A stretch of DNA of 64,000 nt from Bradyrhizobium genosp. L (GTDB lineage Bacteria; Pseudomonadota; Alphaproteobacteria; Rhizobiales; Xanthobacteraceae). The notes under the pieces are model-generated. The model saw only the letters and a program-made list of their open reading frames with translations, did not search any database and was not told where the DNA came from. Both the position numbers and the translations under genes were made by a program. Shown here one piece after another: positions 53,763 through 62,536 of this stretch. Numbering within the stretch: position 1 is the stretch's first letter; each line of letters starts with the position of its first letter. The stretch covers positions 7,337,611 through 7,401,610 of the forward strand of contig NZ_CP061378.1 of assembly GCF_015624485.1 (NCBI RefSeq). Direction: 5' to 3'.

Positions 53763-54857
53763 TCAATAATGCCCGAACGCCACCGGGCGGAATGCCTGCA
53801 GCAATTGCTGGTCGAGCTTGCCGGTCATCTCCTCCATCATGGAGAACGCCTTGGCGTGGGTGAATTGCAGCCGGTAGGCGCGCTTCTCGACCAACGCGGC
53901 ATAGACGTCGACGATCGTGGTGACGCGGACGATGTCACTGATCTCGCTGCCGCTAAGGCCGTTGGGATAGCCGGTGCCGTCGAGGAATTCGTGATGATGC
54001 AGGATCACGTCGAGCATTTCCGGCGGGAAGCCGCCCTGCGCCGACAGCGCCTCATAGCCGCGGCGCGGATGCTCGCGCATCTCGGCCATTTCCTCGACCG
54101 TCAGCACACCGGGCTTGTCGAGCAGCGCGACCGGGACGAAGGCCTTGCCGACATCGTGCAACAGGGCGGCGCGGGCCAGCCTGCGCTGGTCGTCCTCACG
54201 CATGCCGAGATGCTGCGCGAACGCCACCGCAAAGCCGGTCACGAACAGGCAGTGACGGTAGGTCTCCTGGTGATGACAGCCGACCGTGGTCAGCCATTCG
54301 CGCAACGAATTGTGCCTGATCGCCTTGAGGATCTTGTTTTCGGCGGCGACGATGTCGTCATATTTGAGCGGCTCGCCGACACGCATCCGCTCGAACATCT
54401 TGACCATCACCGCATGCGCGGCCTCGACGCCGCGGTTCAGCGCCTTGCCGCGGTCGGTCTCGTCATAGCCGCTGTCGTCGGGAAAGGCGGCGCGGATGCG
54501 TTGCAGGATGCCGCGGGCATCGAACGGCCGCGAGATCGTGTCGGTGGCGCCGAGCGCCCAGGCCTGCATCGAGGCGTGATGCAGCGCGTCCGCCAGCACG
54601 AACAGCCGCGGCATCTCGCGGTAGGCATCGGCCTGCAGCTTGGCGCGCACCATTTGCACGCTCTCTGGCGAACGCAAATTGATGTCGACCACGATGCCTG
54701 AGAGATCGCGGGCCGGCGCTTCGGGAATGTCTGACGTCGCGATGGTGTCGACTTCGCCGACCGAGCGCAGGATGGTGGCGAGTTCGTTGCTCTGATCGCT
54801 CCGATCTGACGCCAGCAGCAAACGGCGCTTCGAAGTCTCTTTGGCTAAGGCAGTCAT
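53763..54857 (-). CDS. HD-GYP-domain protein with degenerate receiver domain
   Basis: 364 aa. The N-terminal 125 residues look like a response-regulator receiver: the Asp region is GIVVDINLRSP, but the conserved Lys loop reads ISRPFDAR, with Arg in place of the usual Lys. The C-terminal HD-GYP domain shows LLHDVGKAFVP (HD pair, about residue 233), HPRRGYEAL, and HHHEFLDGTGYPNGLSGSEI (GYP, about 301). Such proteins hydrolyse c-di-GMP to GMP. A possible phosphodiesterase output, controlled by a receiver-like module that may not be phosphorylated normally. It stands alone. Confidence 0.85.
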   Translation of the reverse strand: MTALAKETSKRRLLLASDRSDQSNELATILRSVGEVDTIATSDIPEAPARDLSGIVVDINLRSPESVQMVRAKLQADAYREMPRLFVLADALHHASMQAWALGATDTISRPFDARGILQRIRAAFPDDSGYDETDRGKALNRGVEAAHAVMVKMFERMRVGEPLKYDDIVAAENKILKAIRHNSLREWLTTVGCHHQETYRHCLFVTGFAVAFAQHLGMREDDQRRLARAALLHDVGKAFVPVALLDKPGVLTVEEMAEMREHPRRGYEALSAQGGFPPEMLDVILHHHEFLDGTGYPNGLSGSEISDIVRVTTIVDVYAALVEKRAYRLQFTHAKAFSMMEEMTGKLDQQLLQAFRPVAFGHY

Positions 54858-55013
54858 GACATCCCCGTCGCGGTATCGCCCGACGCAACCGACGCTAGCC
54901 GACGATGCGTTCCCTCCGCCTTAATGGGGATGCTGAACGGCGGTTGAGCGCAATGGCTACAATTTGAAGCACCGCGAAATCCGCCAGCAAAATCAGGCGT
55001 GCTTCAAAAAGAA

Positions 55014-55047
55014 ATCCGCCGGGAATCGACCCGGCGGATGATCTTTT
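55014..55047 (-). terminator. strong terminator after the second molybdenum hydroxylase operon
   Basis: The stem ATCCGCCGGG (55014-55023) pairs with CCCGGCGGAT (55030-55039), loop 6. T-runs lie on both sides (CTTTTTTT on the plus strand after the stem, TCTTTTTG on the minus strand), so it can work in both directions. A second inverted pair (TTTGAAGCAC 54963-54972 and GTGCTTCAAA 54999-55008) lies just beyond. Confidence 0.85.
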
Positions 55048-55066
55048 TTTGGGTGGTTGAAGATGC

Positions 55067-57349
55067 TTATGCCTTCATCGCGCCCTTGACCGCTTCCGCC
55101 GTGATCGGCAGGCCGCGGACGCGGGCGCCGACCGCGTTGAAGACGGCGTTGCCGATCGCCGGCGCCACCACCGTCACCGCGGGCTCGCCGACCCCGGTCG
55201 CCTTCTCGCCATTGGCGATGACGGTGACCGCGATCTCCGGCATCTGGCTCATCCGCAACGGCGTGTAGGTGTCGAAGTTGGTCTGCTCGATGCCGCCGTC
55301 CTTCAACGTCGCCTTCTCGAACAGCGCCAGCGACATGCCCCACAGCGCCGCGCCCTCGACCTGGGCCCGGATGTTGTCGGGATGTACCTGGGTGCCGACG
55401 TCGGTTGCGACCGTCAGCTTCTTCACCGTCACCTCGCCCGATGGCGCGACCGCGACATGGGCGACGCAGGCGGTCCAGCTCGCCGTGGCGCGCTCCTGCG
55501 ACGACACGCAGGACACGCCCATGCCTTCACCCTGCGGCAGCTTCTTGGTGCCGTAGCCGGCAAGCCCCATCGCCGCGAGCAAGGTGTTGCGGAGGCGTTG
55601 CGCGCCGCCGTCGTTTTTGCCCTTGCCGTCGAGCAGTTCGACGCGGAACAACGCCGGATCCTTGCCGGTCGCATGCGCGATCTCGTCGATCATGCTTTCG
55701 ACCGCCCAGAAGGTCCAGCCCGGCGCCACCGAACGCAGCTGACCCGACGGGGTGGCGTTGTGCGCCATCTCGTTCTTGATCGCTCGCACGTAATGGTTGG
55801 GCACGGTGTAGAAGAAGTCCGCCCCGTTCACCGTGAAGGCATCGAGCGGCCCCTTCTTGTCGACCGAGGGCGACAGGAAGTCGGGGATGCCCCAGCGCGC
55901 CGTCGGCCAGGCCGAGACCACGTCGTGGCTGAGCGCGACGAGCTTGCCGTCGCCATCGACGCCGGCCTTCACTTTTTGATAGGTGAGCGGCCGCGAGAAA
56001 TCCATCGTCATGTCGTTTTCGCGGGTATAGATCACCTTGACCGGCTTGCCGACGGCCTTGGCCGCCTGCACCGCCGGCACCATCATGTCGGCGTCGAGCC
56101 GCCGGCCGAAGCCGCCGCCGAGCCACATCTGATGCATCACGACCTGCTTGGGATCGATCCCGGCTGCGCCAGCCGCGATCGCGCCGGAACGCGTCGCGAA
56201 CTGGTTGCCGGAATAGATGTGCAGGATGTCGCCCTTGAACTCCGCGGTGGCGTTCATCGGCTCCATCGGCGCGTGGATGTTGATGTTGGTGGTGTATTCC
56301 GCCTCCAACACCTTGGCCGCCGTGCCGAACGCCGCCTTCGGATCGCCGTCCTTGACGAAGAACTGGCCGGAATCGTCGAGCCCCTGAAGCCGCTTGGCCT
56401 CCGTGATCAGCGACTCGCTCGACACTTTCGCATTCGGGCCGCCGTCATAGTCGACCTTCAGCGCCGCCGCCGCCTTCTTGGCGTTGGCGTAGGTGTTGGC
56501 GACCGCGACCACCCAGCCGGTCGTGGTGGTGGTCTTGTCGTCGAGGGTGACGGCCTTGATGAAGCCCGGCACCTTCTTGGCGGCGCTGTCGTCGACCGAT
56601 TTCACCGTGGCGCCGTAGCGCACCGGGGGCGTCACCAGCGCACCATAGACCATGCCCGGCAGCATCACGTCGATGCCGTATTTCGCCGTGCCGTTGGTCT
56701 TGGACGGAATGTCGATCTGCGGAACCGAGACGCCGATCATGGTGTACTGATCGGGCGTCTTCAGCTTGATCGCCTTCAGCTCGTCCGCGGTGAAGGTCTT
56801 GGTCGCCTTGCCGCTCTTGACCACGTCGGCGAAGGTCATCGACTTCTTCGACTTCGGATGGCTGATCACGGAATCGCGCACCACGAGCTCGGAGGCCGGC
56901 ACGCCCATCGAGGCGGCCGCCGCTTCGCTCAATGCCATGCGGCCGGCGGCGCCCGCGCGGCTCATCGCATCGAAGTTCATCATCGTCGACCAGCTGCCGC
57001 CGGTGATCTGTGCGCCCAGCACCGGATCGTTGTACCGGGGATCGTTGGAGGCGAGCTGGACCCGCATGTCCTTCCAGTTCGCGCCGAGTTCTTCGGCGAC
57101 GATCTGCGCCATGGTCGAGGCGATGTGCTGGCCCATATCGGCCTTGCCGCAGGTCACGGTGACGAGCCCGTCGGGCGCGATCGCGTACCAGACGCTGGGC
57201 TCGAAATTCGACGGCGCGGCGAGCGCCTGATCGATGCCGGGAACGGCGGCGTAGCCGAGCACGAGGCCGGTTGCAGCGGTGCCGACCAGGAAGGAACGGC
57301 GGCTGAGGTCGGTCGTCTCGGGGGCGAGGTTCTTCACGTGCTTGTTCAT
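55067..57349 (-). CDS. molybdopterin-binding subunit of a second IorB-like oxidoreductase
   Basis: 760 aa from the ATG at 57349 (GGAGG in front, at the ATGA overlap with the preceding gene). A Tat signal ([33 protein letters not shown] at residues 17-18) precedes the large-subunit repeats. [19 protein letters not shown] and [15 protein letters not shown] are characteristic. It is a paralogue of the gene at 4372-6597 with the same domain order but clearly distinct sequence. No cytochrome gene accompanies this pair, so the electron acceptor must be encoded elsewhere. Periplasmic. Confidence 0.9.
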   Translation of the reverse strand: MNKHVKNLAPETTDLSRRSFLVGTAATGLVLGYAAVPGIDQALAAPSNFEPSVWYAIAPDGLVTVTCGKADMGQHIASTMAQIVAEELGANWKDMRVQLASNDPRYNDPVLGAQITGGSWSTMMNFDAMSRAGAAGRMALSEAAAASMGVPASELVVRDSVISHPKSKKSMTFADVVKSGKATKTFTADELKAIKLKTPDQYTMIGVSVPQIDIPSKTNGTAKYGIDVMLPGMVYGALVTPPVRYGATVKSVDDSAAKKVPGFIKAVTLDDKTTTTTGWVVAVANTYANAKKAAAALKVDYDGGPNAKVSSESLITEAKRLQGLDDSGQFFVKDGDPKAAFGTAAKVLEAEYTTNINIHAPMEPMNATAEFKGDILHIYSGNQFATRSGAIAAGAAGIDPKQVVMHQMWLGGGFGRRLDADMMVPAVQAAKAVGKPVKVIYTRENDMTMDFSRPLTYQKVKAGVDGDGKLVALSHDVVSAWPTARWGIPDFLSPSVDKKGPLDAFTVNGADFFYTVPNHYVRAIKNEMAHNATPSGQLRSVAPGWTFWAVESMIDEIAHATGKDPALFRVELLDGKGKNDGGAQRLRNTLLAAMGLAGYGTKKLPQGEGMGVSCVSSQERATASWTACVAHVAVAPSGEVTVKKLTVATDVGTQVHPDNIRAQVEGAALWGMSLALFEKATLKDGGIEQTNFDTYTPLRMSQMPEIAVTVIANGEKATGVGEPAVTVVAPAIGNAVFNAVGARVRGLPITAEAVKGAMKA

Positions 57350-57837
57350 GTGGGCCTCCGCTCGCTGCCGGTGGCCGACGCCGTGCGCATATCGGCCGCG
57401 GCACGCATGATCGCCTTCTGGATCCGGGAATAGGTCATGCAGCGGCAGAGATTGCCGTCCATATGCGCGACCACTTCCTCCTTGGTCGGGTTGGAATTCT
57501 TCGACAGCAGCGAGGCCGCCTGCATGATCTGGCCGGACTGGCAGTAACCGCATTGCGGCACCTGCTCGGCGATCCAGGCCTTCTGCAGCGGATGATCGCC
57601 CTTGGCGGAGAGCCCTTCGATGGTGGTGATCTTCTTGCCGACGGCATCGGAGACCGAGGTCTGGCAGGACCGCACTGCTTCGCCGTTGAGGTGGACCGTG
57701 CAAGCGCCGCAGAGGCCCGCGCCGCAACCGAATTTGGTGCCGGTCATCTGCAACTGCTCGCGGATGACCCAAAGCAGCGGCGTATCATTGGCCGCTTCGA
57801 CGGACATATTCCGCCCGTTGATATTGAGATTTGGCAT
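57346..57837 (-). CDS. 2Fe-2S subunit of the second oxidoreductase (IorA-like)
   Basis: 163 aa. Ferredoxin-type site [11 protein letters not shown] with a later Cys (SCQTSV), and helical site CGYCQSGQ and LCRCMTYSR. It passes electrons from the molybdenum centre. Its stop overlaps the large-subunit start by 4 bp (57346-57349), so the pair is translationally coupled. The paralogue is at 6594-7085. Confidence 0.92.
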   Translation of the reverse strand: MPNLNINGRNMSVEAANDTPLLWVIREQLQMTGTKFGCGAGLCGACTVHLNGEAVRSCQTSVSDAVGKKITTIEGLSAKGDHPLQKAWIAEQVPQCGYCQSGQIMQAASLLSKNSNPTKEEVVAHMDGNLCRCMTYSRIQKAIMRAAADMRTASATGSERRPT

Positions 57838-58124
57838 CTCTCTCCCCTTCCGGTGTAGGAAGCCGCTTACGGCGGCAACTCACTGTTGGGTCATGGCTGG
57901 CGCCCACCGGGTAAGCGACAGTTGCCGAAACAATGATCCGGTTCCTTTCTGGAGGCAATCCAATTTGGAATTGCTCGAACCAAATAAGTTCGGCAGGCTC
58001 CCGTTGTGCGCCGCGGCAATGGCATGAAGCTTTTGAAATGCCAGTGGTGATGCCGTATCGATAGCTCCTACCAAGGTCGGTAGCGCGGCCGGCCCCGGTA
58101 TCGACAGCAGAAGGAAGCCCTCGA

Positions 58125-58895
58125 ATGGCCAAGCTCGACCGCGGCGGTGTCACGCTCCATTATGAGGTTCACGGCAGCGGCCCACCGTTGATCCTCACCC
58201 ATGGCTACTCGTCGACGTCCGCGATGTGGCACGGCCAGATCGAAGCGCTGTCCAGGCATCACAAGCTGATCTTGTGGGACATGCGCGGCCACGGGCTGTC
58301 AGACTACCCCGACAATCCCGAGGCCTATGGCGAGGCGCACACCGTCGGCGACATCGCCGCCCTGCTCGACGCGGTTGGCGCCGACAAGGCGATCGTCGGC
58401 GGCCTGTCGCTCGGCGGCTACATGTCGCTGGCGTTCCGTCGCGCCCACCCGGAACGGGTGCGGGCGCTGTTGATCATCGACACCGGCCCGGGATTCAAGA
58501 AAGACGATGCGCGCGAGGCCTGGAACGCGCGCGCCCGCGACACTGGCGACCGGTTCGACCGCGAGGGGCTCGAGGTGCTGAAGACCCTGAGCGCGGAACG
58601 CGCCTCGGTCACGCATCGCGACGCCAAGGGCCTGGCGCATGCCGCGCGGGGCATGCTGGCGCAGCGCGACGCGCGGGTGATCGAATCGCTGCCCGACATC
58701 AAGGTGCCGTCGCTGGTCGTGGTCGGCGCCGACGACACTCCGTTCCTGGCGGCCTCCGACTACATGGCGGCGAAAATCCCGGGCGCGCAGAAGGCCGTGA
58801 TCCCGAATGCCGGCCACGCCGTCAACATCGACCAGCCGCAAGCCTTCATCGCTGCCGTGCTGCCGTTCCTCGCGGGTCTTGAGAGCGCATCATGA
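58125..58895 (+). CDS. alpha/beta hydrolase
   Basis: 256 aa. LILTHGYSSTSAMWHGQ, WDMRGHGLSD, the nucleophile Ser95 in GGLSLGGYMSL, the acid Asp in VVGADDTPFLAAS, and His in NAGHAVNID. The pattern is that of 3-oxoadipate enol-lactonase/haloperoxidase-type hydrolases. Cytoplasmic. The ATG follows AAGGAAG 11 bp upstream. The next gene overlaps its stop by 4 bp, so both are one operon. Confidence 0.9.
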   Translation: MAKLDRGGVTLHYEVHGSGPPLILTHGYSSTSAMWHGQIEALSRHHKLILWDMRGHGLSDYPDNPEAYGEAHTVGDIAALLDAVGADKAIVGGLSLGGYMSLAFRRAHPERVRALLIIDTGPGFKKDDAREAWNARARDTGDRFDREGLEVLKTLSAERASVTHRDAKGLAHAARGMLAQRDARVIESLPDIKVPSLVVVGADDTPFLAASDYMAAKIPGAQKAVIPNAGHAVNIDQPQAFIAAVLPFLAGLESAS

Positions 58896-59233
58896 AAGCG
58901 ATCGTCATCGCCGTGCTGCTGGCCACGGGCGCGAGAGCTGCCGCCAGCGCCGAGAGGCTGCCGCCGTTCGTCACCAAGCCTAACACCTTCACCGCGACAC
59001 TGTCGAACAACACGCCGCTGGTGTTCGGCATGGACGTCGACACCGCGCAGCGCGCGCTCGGTACACCCTTCACCTACATCCGCGGCCGGCCCGGCGACGA
59101 GGTCTTCCTGACCTTCCGCGATCTCGGCGGCAGCGGCCTCGTCACGCACCGCGACCGTCTCTATCTGCAATTCCGCAAAGGCCGGCTCGCCGGCTGGAAG
59201 GGCGATTGGGGCGAGAACTGGATGTGGCGCTAA
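58892..59233 (+). CDS. small secreted protein coupled to the hydrolase
   Basis: 113 aa with a signal peptide (MKAIVIAVLLATGARAAASA), then a compact domain (residues about 22-113) with several aromatic/charged motifs (VFGMDVDTAQRALGTPFTYIRGRPGDEVFLTFR). No family is recognised. Its ATG overlaps the stop of the hydrolase gene (ATGA, 58892-58895), suggesting a shared role. The stop TAA falls inside the 59229-59273 repeat. Confidence 0.75.
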   Translation: MKAIVIAVLLATGARAAASAERLPPFVTKPNTFTATLSNNTPLVFGMDVDTAQRALGTPFTYIRGRPGDEVFLTFRDLGGSGLVTHRDRLYLQFRKGRLAGWKGDWGENWMWR

Positions 59234-59273
59234 AGCGCGATGAGATTGGGTTGAATCGTCATCGCGCTTTAGC
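59229..59273. repeat. 45-bp palindromic repeat, copy 2
   Basis: It begins GCTAAAGCGCGAT and ends ATCGCGCTTTAGC, the inverted orientation of copy 1 at 36793-36836. It overlaps the stop codon of the preceding gene and could act as a terminator hairpin. Confidence 0.75.
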
Positions 59274-59284
59274 TCTTTGTTTGC

Positions 59285-59329
59285 GCATGATCTGCTCGGA
59301 AAACCGCGCCACACTTTTCCGGATCATGC
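59285..59329. repeat. 45-bp palindromic repeat, copy 2 (pair of 23241-23285)
   Basis: It begins GCATGATC and ends GATCATGC, with CGGAAAA and TTTTCCG arms; about 40 of 45 positions are shared with copy 1. It follows the 59229 repeat in tandem, upstream of the dienelactone hydrolase gene. Confidence 0.8.
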
Positions 59330-59370
59330 TCTAAACCTTCATGCAACCCCCGAACTGACAAGGATGGACC

Positions 59371-60045
59371 ATGGGACAAGACATCAGGCTGAAAGCATCC
59401 GACGGTTTTGAGTTCGGCACCTATCGCGCCGACCCGGCCAGTGCGCCGAAGGGCGCGGTCGTCGTGATCCAGGAGATTTTTGGCGTCAACCACCACATCC
59501 GCTCGGTCTGCGACCGGCTAGCGAAAGAAGGCTATGTCACGGTCGCGCCGTCGATCTTCGATCGCAGCGAACCCGGCTTCCAGAGCGGCTATTCGCCGGA
59601 TGAAATCGCCAATGCGCGAAAATTCGTCGCCAATCCGGACTGGGCCGCGCTGCTGCGCGACACCCAGGCCGCGATCGATGCGGTGAAGTCGGCCGGCCCG
59701 GTCGGCATCATCGGCTTCTGCCTCGGCGGCAGCATCGCCTATGCGGCGGCCACCAAGCTGAACGGGCTGTCGGCCGCGGTCGGTTATTACGGCGGCGTCA
59801 TCGCGCGCTTTGCCGACGACAAGCCAACGGTGCCGGCGCAATTGCATTTCGGCGAGAAGGATTCCGGCATTCCCCTGAGCGACGTCGAGACCATCAAGTC
59901 GAAGCGGCCCGAGGTCGAGATCTTCATCTATCCCGGCGCCCAGCACGGCTTCCACTGCGACGAGCGCGCAAGCTACGACAAGGCCAGCGCCGACATCGCC
60001 TGGCCGCGCAGCCTGGAGTTCTTTGCGAAGCATTTGAAGAAGTGA
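59371..60045 (+). CDS. dienelactone hydrolase (carboxymethylenebutenolidase-type)
   Basis: 224 aa. The nucleophile is Cys117 in GFCLGG, with Asp164 (GEKDSGIP) and His192 (GAQHGFHCD) completing a Cys-Asp-His triad; Glu35 in QEIFG is the residue that holds the Cys in the resting enzyme. This is the classical dienelactone hydrolase set, which converts dienelactone to maleylacetate in chloroaromatic breakdown; other members act on other lactones. Cytoplasmic, monocistronic, behind a tandem repeat. Confidence 0.92.
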   Translation: MGQDIRLKASDGFEFGTYRADPASAPKGAVVVIQEIFGVNHHIRSVCDRLAKEGYVTVAPSIFDRSEPGFQSGYSPDEIANARKFVANPDWAALLRDTQAAIDAVKSAGPVGIIGFCLGGSIAYAAATKLNGLSAAVGYYGGVIARFADDKPTVPAQLHFGEKDSGIPLSDVETIKSKRPEVEIFIYPGAQHGFHCDERASYDKASADIAWPRSLEFFAKHLKK

Positions 60046-60133
60046 CGCCGAAGGCGTCCGGAATGGTGCGTTAGCACCAGACCCGGAATCTCGAGATTCC
60101 GGGTTCGATGCTGCGCATCGCCCCGGAATGACG
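60046..60133. repeat. palindromic repeat, CCGGAATGACG family, copy 2
   Basis: Centre ACCCGGAATCTCGAGATTCC, a near-perfect hairpin, flanked by CGATGCTGCGCATCG and GCCCCGGAATGACG. Its relative at 53675-53755 shares the same core hairpin. It lies between the dienelactone hydrolase gene and the export-protein gene, which converge. Confidence 0.75.
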
Positions 60134-60150
60134 AAGGACGGTGTCCTTCG

Positions 60151-60909
60151 TCAGAACCAGCGCTCGCCGACGAACACGGTGTCGCCGGGCGCCATCGGTG
60201 TGCCGAGCGGCACCACGAAACGGCCGGAGCCGGACGCGTCGCTGTGCGTGAGCGTCACGCTGTCGCGCTTGGCGCGCGGCCCGAAGCCGCCGGCGATCGC
60301 CACCGCGCTCTCGACCGTCATGTTCGGCACGTAGGGATATTGGCCGGGTGCCGCGACCTCGCCCAGTATGAAGAAGGGACGATAGGCCTCGATCTCGACC
60401 GCCACCGACGGCTCGCGGATGTAGCCGTTGCGCAGCCGACCGGTGATTTCGGCGGCAAGCCCAGCCGGGGTGCGGCCGCGCGCCGGCACCGTGCCGATCA
60501 ATGGCATCGTGATCGAGCCCGCGGCGTCGATCGAATAGGAGTTCGTGAGGCCTTCCTGGCCGTAGACCACGACGCGCAGCTTGTCGCCGGGCCCGAGGTG
60601 ATAGGAATTGTCGTAGGCGACCGGCTCGACCGCCGGCGCGGCATAGACCACCGGCGCTGGCGCAGGCGCGACGTAGCCGCGGGGGGAACTGGCGAACGCC
60701 GATTGCAGCGCGCTGATCGCACCACCGCCGCCATTGGCGACCGGGGCCGGCGCGTAGACCTGGCCATAGGCGACGGAGTCGAGGCTGGCTTGCGGAGCGA
60801 CGGCCACCGGCCCGCTCGTGCTCATGCAGCCCGACAGCGCGAGCGCAGCCACAACGGCAGTGATCGGCAATCGTAACGCGCGCACAACCCGCACCTGACC
60901 ATCCCTCAA
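60151..60909 (-). CDS. polysaccharide export lipoprotein (Wza-like)
   Basis: 252 aa. A signal with lipobox LSGC (Cys28) and then an Ala/Pro-rich stretch (about 30-95). The Poly_export domain is clear: YHLGPGDKLRVVVYGQEGLTNSYSIDAAGSITMPLIGTV, followed by an SLBB-like region (YRPFFILGEVAAPGQYPYVPNMTVESAVAIAGGF). It forms an outer-membrane ring for export of exopolysaccharide or capsule. No Wzc/Wzx/Wzy genes are nearby, so it is an isolated copy; the partners are elsewhere in the genome. Confidence 0.88.
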   Translation of the reverse strand: MRDGQVRVVRALRLPITAVVAALALSGCMSTSGPVAVAPQASLDSVAYGQVYAPAPVANGGGGAISALQSAFASSPRGYVAPAPAPVVYAAPAVEPVAYDNSYHLGPGDKLRVVVYGQEGLTNSYSIDAAGSITMPLIGTVPARGRTPAGLAAEITGRLRNGYIREPSVAVEIEAYRPFFILGEVAAPGQYPYVPNMTVESAVAIAGGFGPRAKRDSVTLTHSDASGSGRFVVPLGTPMAPGDTVFVGERWF

Positions 60910-60992
60910 AACGAGACAGCTTCAGTCATGCACCGGTTATGGTTAATAAAGGGTTTTCGCGGGCCGGTGAGGCGCTGGAAATGCTGAATCTC

Positions 60993-61079
60993 CGTCATTG
61001 CGAGGAGCGAAGCGAACGAAGCAATCCTATTTCTATCCCCGTGCCGGGGTGGATTGCTTCGCTTCGCTCGCAGTGACGG
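60993..61079. repeat. palindromic repeat, CGTCATTGCGAGG family, copy 2
   Basis: CGTCATTGCGAGGAGCGAAG at the left and CTTCGCTCGCAGTGACG at the right, inverted, with inner GAAGCAATCC and GGATTGCTTC arms. It shares the ends with the copy at 46569-46684 but is shorter. It lies just after the msrA stop. Confidence 0.8.
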
Positions 61080-61080
61080 G

Positions 61081-61737
61081 CTAGGCGGTAACGCCGACGC
61101 CGATCGGGCAGGACACGCCGGTGCCGCCGAGCCCGCAATAGCCCGCCGGATTCTTGGCGAGGTACTGCTGATGATAGTCCTCGGCGAAGTAGAACGCGCC
61201 CGACGGTGCGATCTCGGTGGTGATGGCGCCGAGGCCCTTGCCGGCCAGCGCCTTCTGATACATCGCCTCCGACTCGCCAGCCGCTTTGCGCTGCGCGTCG
61301 TTGAAGGTGTAGATCGCCGAGCGATATTGCGTGCCGATGTCGTTGCCCTGTCGCATGCCCTGCGTCGGGTTGTGGTTCTCCCAGAACGTCTTCAAGAGCT
61401 TCTCGTAGGAGATCTTCTTCGGATCGAACACGACCAGCACCACCTCGGTGTGGCCGGTGCGTCCCGAACAGACCTCTTCATAGGTCGGGTTCGGGGTGTG
61501 GCCGCCGGCATAGCCGACCGCGGTCGTGTAGATGCCGTCGCCGAGCTCCCAGAACTTGCGCTCGGCACCCCAGAAGCAGCCGAGCCCGAACACGGCCTGC
61601 TCGAGGCCGTCGGGATACGGCGGCTGCAACTTGCTGCCGTTGACGAAATGCGTGGTCGCGGTCGGGATCGGCGTCGCGCGGCCGGGCAGCGCCTCGGCGG
61701 CGCTCGGCAACGCAGTGGTCTTGCGCATGAACAACAT
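61081..61737 (-). CDS. msrA: peptide-methionine (S)-S-oxide reductase MsrA
   Basis: 218 aa from the ATG at 61737 (CGGAGG about 7 bp upstream). The active site is GCFWGAE with Cys54. [42 protein letters not shown] is strongly conserved, and [13 protein letters not shown] plus C-terminal cysteines ([12 protein letters not shown]) would resolve the disulfide. It repairs oxidised methionine in proteins. The first 40 residues are an unusual Ala/Pro extension, but there is no signal peptide. Cytoplasmic, monocistronic. Confidence 0.95.
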   Translation of the reverse strand: MLFMRKTTALPSAAEALPGRATPIPTATTHFVNGSKLQPPYPDGLEQAVFGLGCFWGAERKFWELGDGIYTTAVGYAGGHTPNPTYEEVCSGRTGHTEVVLVVFDPKKISYEKLLKTFWENHNPTQGMRQGNDIGTQYRSAIYTFNDAQRKAAGESEAMYQKALAGKGLGAITTEIAPSGAFYFAEDYHQQYLAKNPAGYCGLGGTGVSCPIGVGVTA

Positions 61738-61853
61738 GGATACCCTCCGGGCAGAACATCGGCCGACGCGGGCGGCGGCCTGCGGGCCGGCTGTCACCTA
61801 TATATGTCTTTACGCAGATGATGGCAGCCCCGTTACCGGGCAGGCGCGACTGC

Positions 61854-62171
61854 CTAGTCCCGCGCGTAGCCGATCAGCGGCTTGCGCGGCCGGAACAGCA
61901 GCATCAGCAGGATGCCGGCGATGCCGAGCACCGCGAACACCGGCTGTTCCAGCAGCAGGCGGATCACATCGTTCCAGACCCACGGCGCCATGCGGTCGAC
62001 CCAGGCATGGAATGCCTGCTGGCTCGACTGGTTGATGTCGTTCCAGAACTGCCCGAACTGGGTGAACCGCAGGGTCTGGTCGGCGACATAGCGCGCGCCG
62101 TCATAGACCAGGAAGATGAATCCGACCGCCAGCAGCACGAGGCCAATAAGACGGAAAAAACCGCGGATCAT
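61854..62171 (-). CDS. small membrane protein, 105 aa
   Basis: Two membrane helices (residues about 5-25 and about 78-95) flank an amphipathic segment with FTQFGQFWNDINQSSQQAFHAWVDRMAPWVW. The C-terminus is basic (FRPRKPLIGYARD), so the ends are probably cytoplasmic. No family is recognised. It is divergent from rpsT with 365 bp between starts. Confidence 0.65.
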   Translation of the reverse strand: MIRGFFRLIGLVLLAVGFIFLVYDGARYVADQTLRFTQFGQFWNDINQSSQQAFHAWVDRMAPWVWNDVIRLLLEQPVFAVLGIAGILLMLLFRPRKPLIGYARD

Positions 62172-62305
62172 GCGTCACCCAAGCTCCCTGTCGCGCCCCA
62201 AAGCCCGTCAGGCCATACCGGGCGCCCTCCGGAAATTCAACCTCTTCAGCATCTTATCCGGGCGCGGCAAGCCCGATTTCAGCCGCTTTTTGGGTCCGGA
62301 AAGCG

Positions 62306-62334
62306 TTGACGCTGCTGTCAGCGCCATCTATAAG
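62306..62334 (+). promoter_or_regulatory. rpsT promoter
   Basis: TTGACG (62306-62311) and TATAAG (62329-62334) are separated by 17 bp. Both hexamers are close to sigma70 consensus. The predicted start is near 62341, leaving a leader of about 195 nt before the ATG at 62537. Confidence 0.65.
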
Positions 62335-62365
62335 ACCGGCCAATGGCGGCAGGCGCAATCCTGCC

Positions 62366-62395
62366 GCCGCTGTTCTTTGGGCCGCTGTTCTTTGG
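62366..62395 (+). repeat. 15-bp perfect tandem duplication in the rpsT leader
   Basis: GCCGCTGTTCTTTGG repeated exactly twice without spacer. It lies about 25 nt after the predicted transcription start and about 140 nt before the rpsT start codon. Confidence 0.85.
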
Positions 62396-62536
62396 ACAGG
62401 GCCGCATGCGGGGCAAGGTTTTGCTTCCCGGCATGGCCGCCTCAAGAACACCCTGGACAACACAGCAGAGATTTGAACCGGCCGGTGCCGAGCAGCCCGA
62501 CCACTGGGCGATCACCGCCGAAGGACAGTTGAGACC

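Larger units (their letters stand above)
62172..62536. other. 365-bp divergent region, rpsT promoter and leader
   Basis: It holds the rpsT promoter at 62306-62334, a leader of about 195 nt, and a perfect 15-bp tandem duplication inside the leader (62366-62380 and 62381-62395, unit GCCGCTGTTCTTTGG). No small gene with a convincing start was found. The long leader may fold and take part in S20 feedback control, which is known for rpsT in other bacteria, but no structure was calculated. Confidence 0.55.

Noticed and set aside
55382..57433. A 683-codon open frame on the plus strand opposite the second molybdenum hydroxylase genes
   Set aside because: High GC makes antisense frames long. The minus strand carries unmistakable enzyme motifs and ATGA-coupled genes, and the plus-strand translation is Arg/His-rich without domains.
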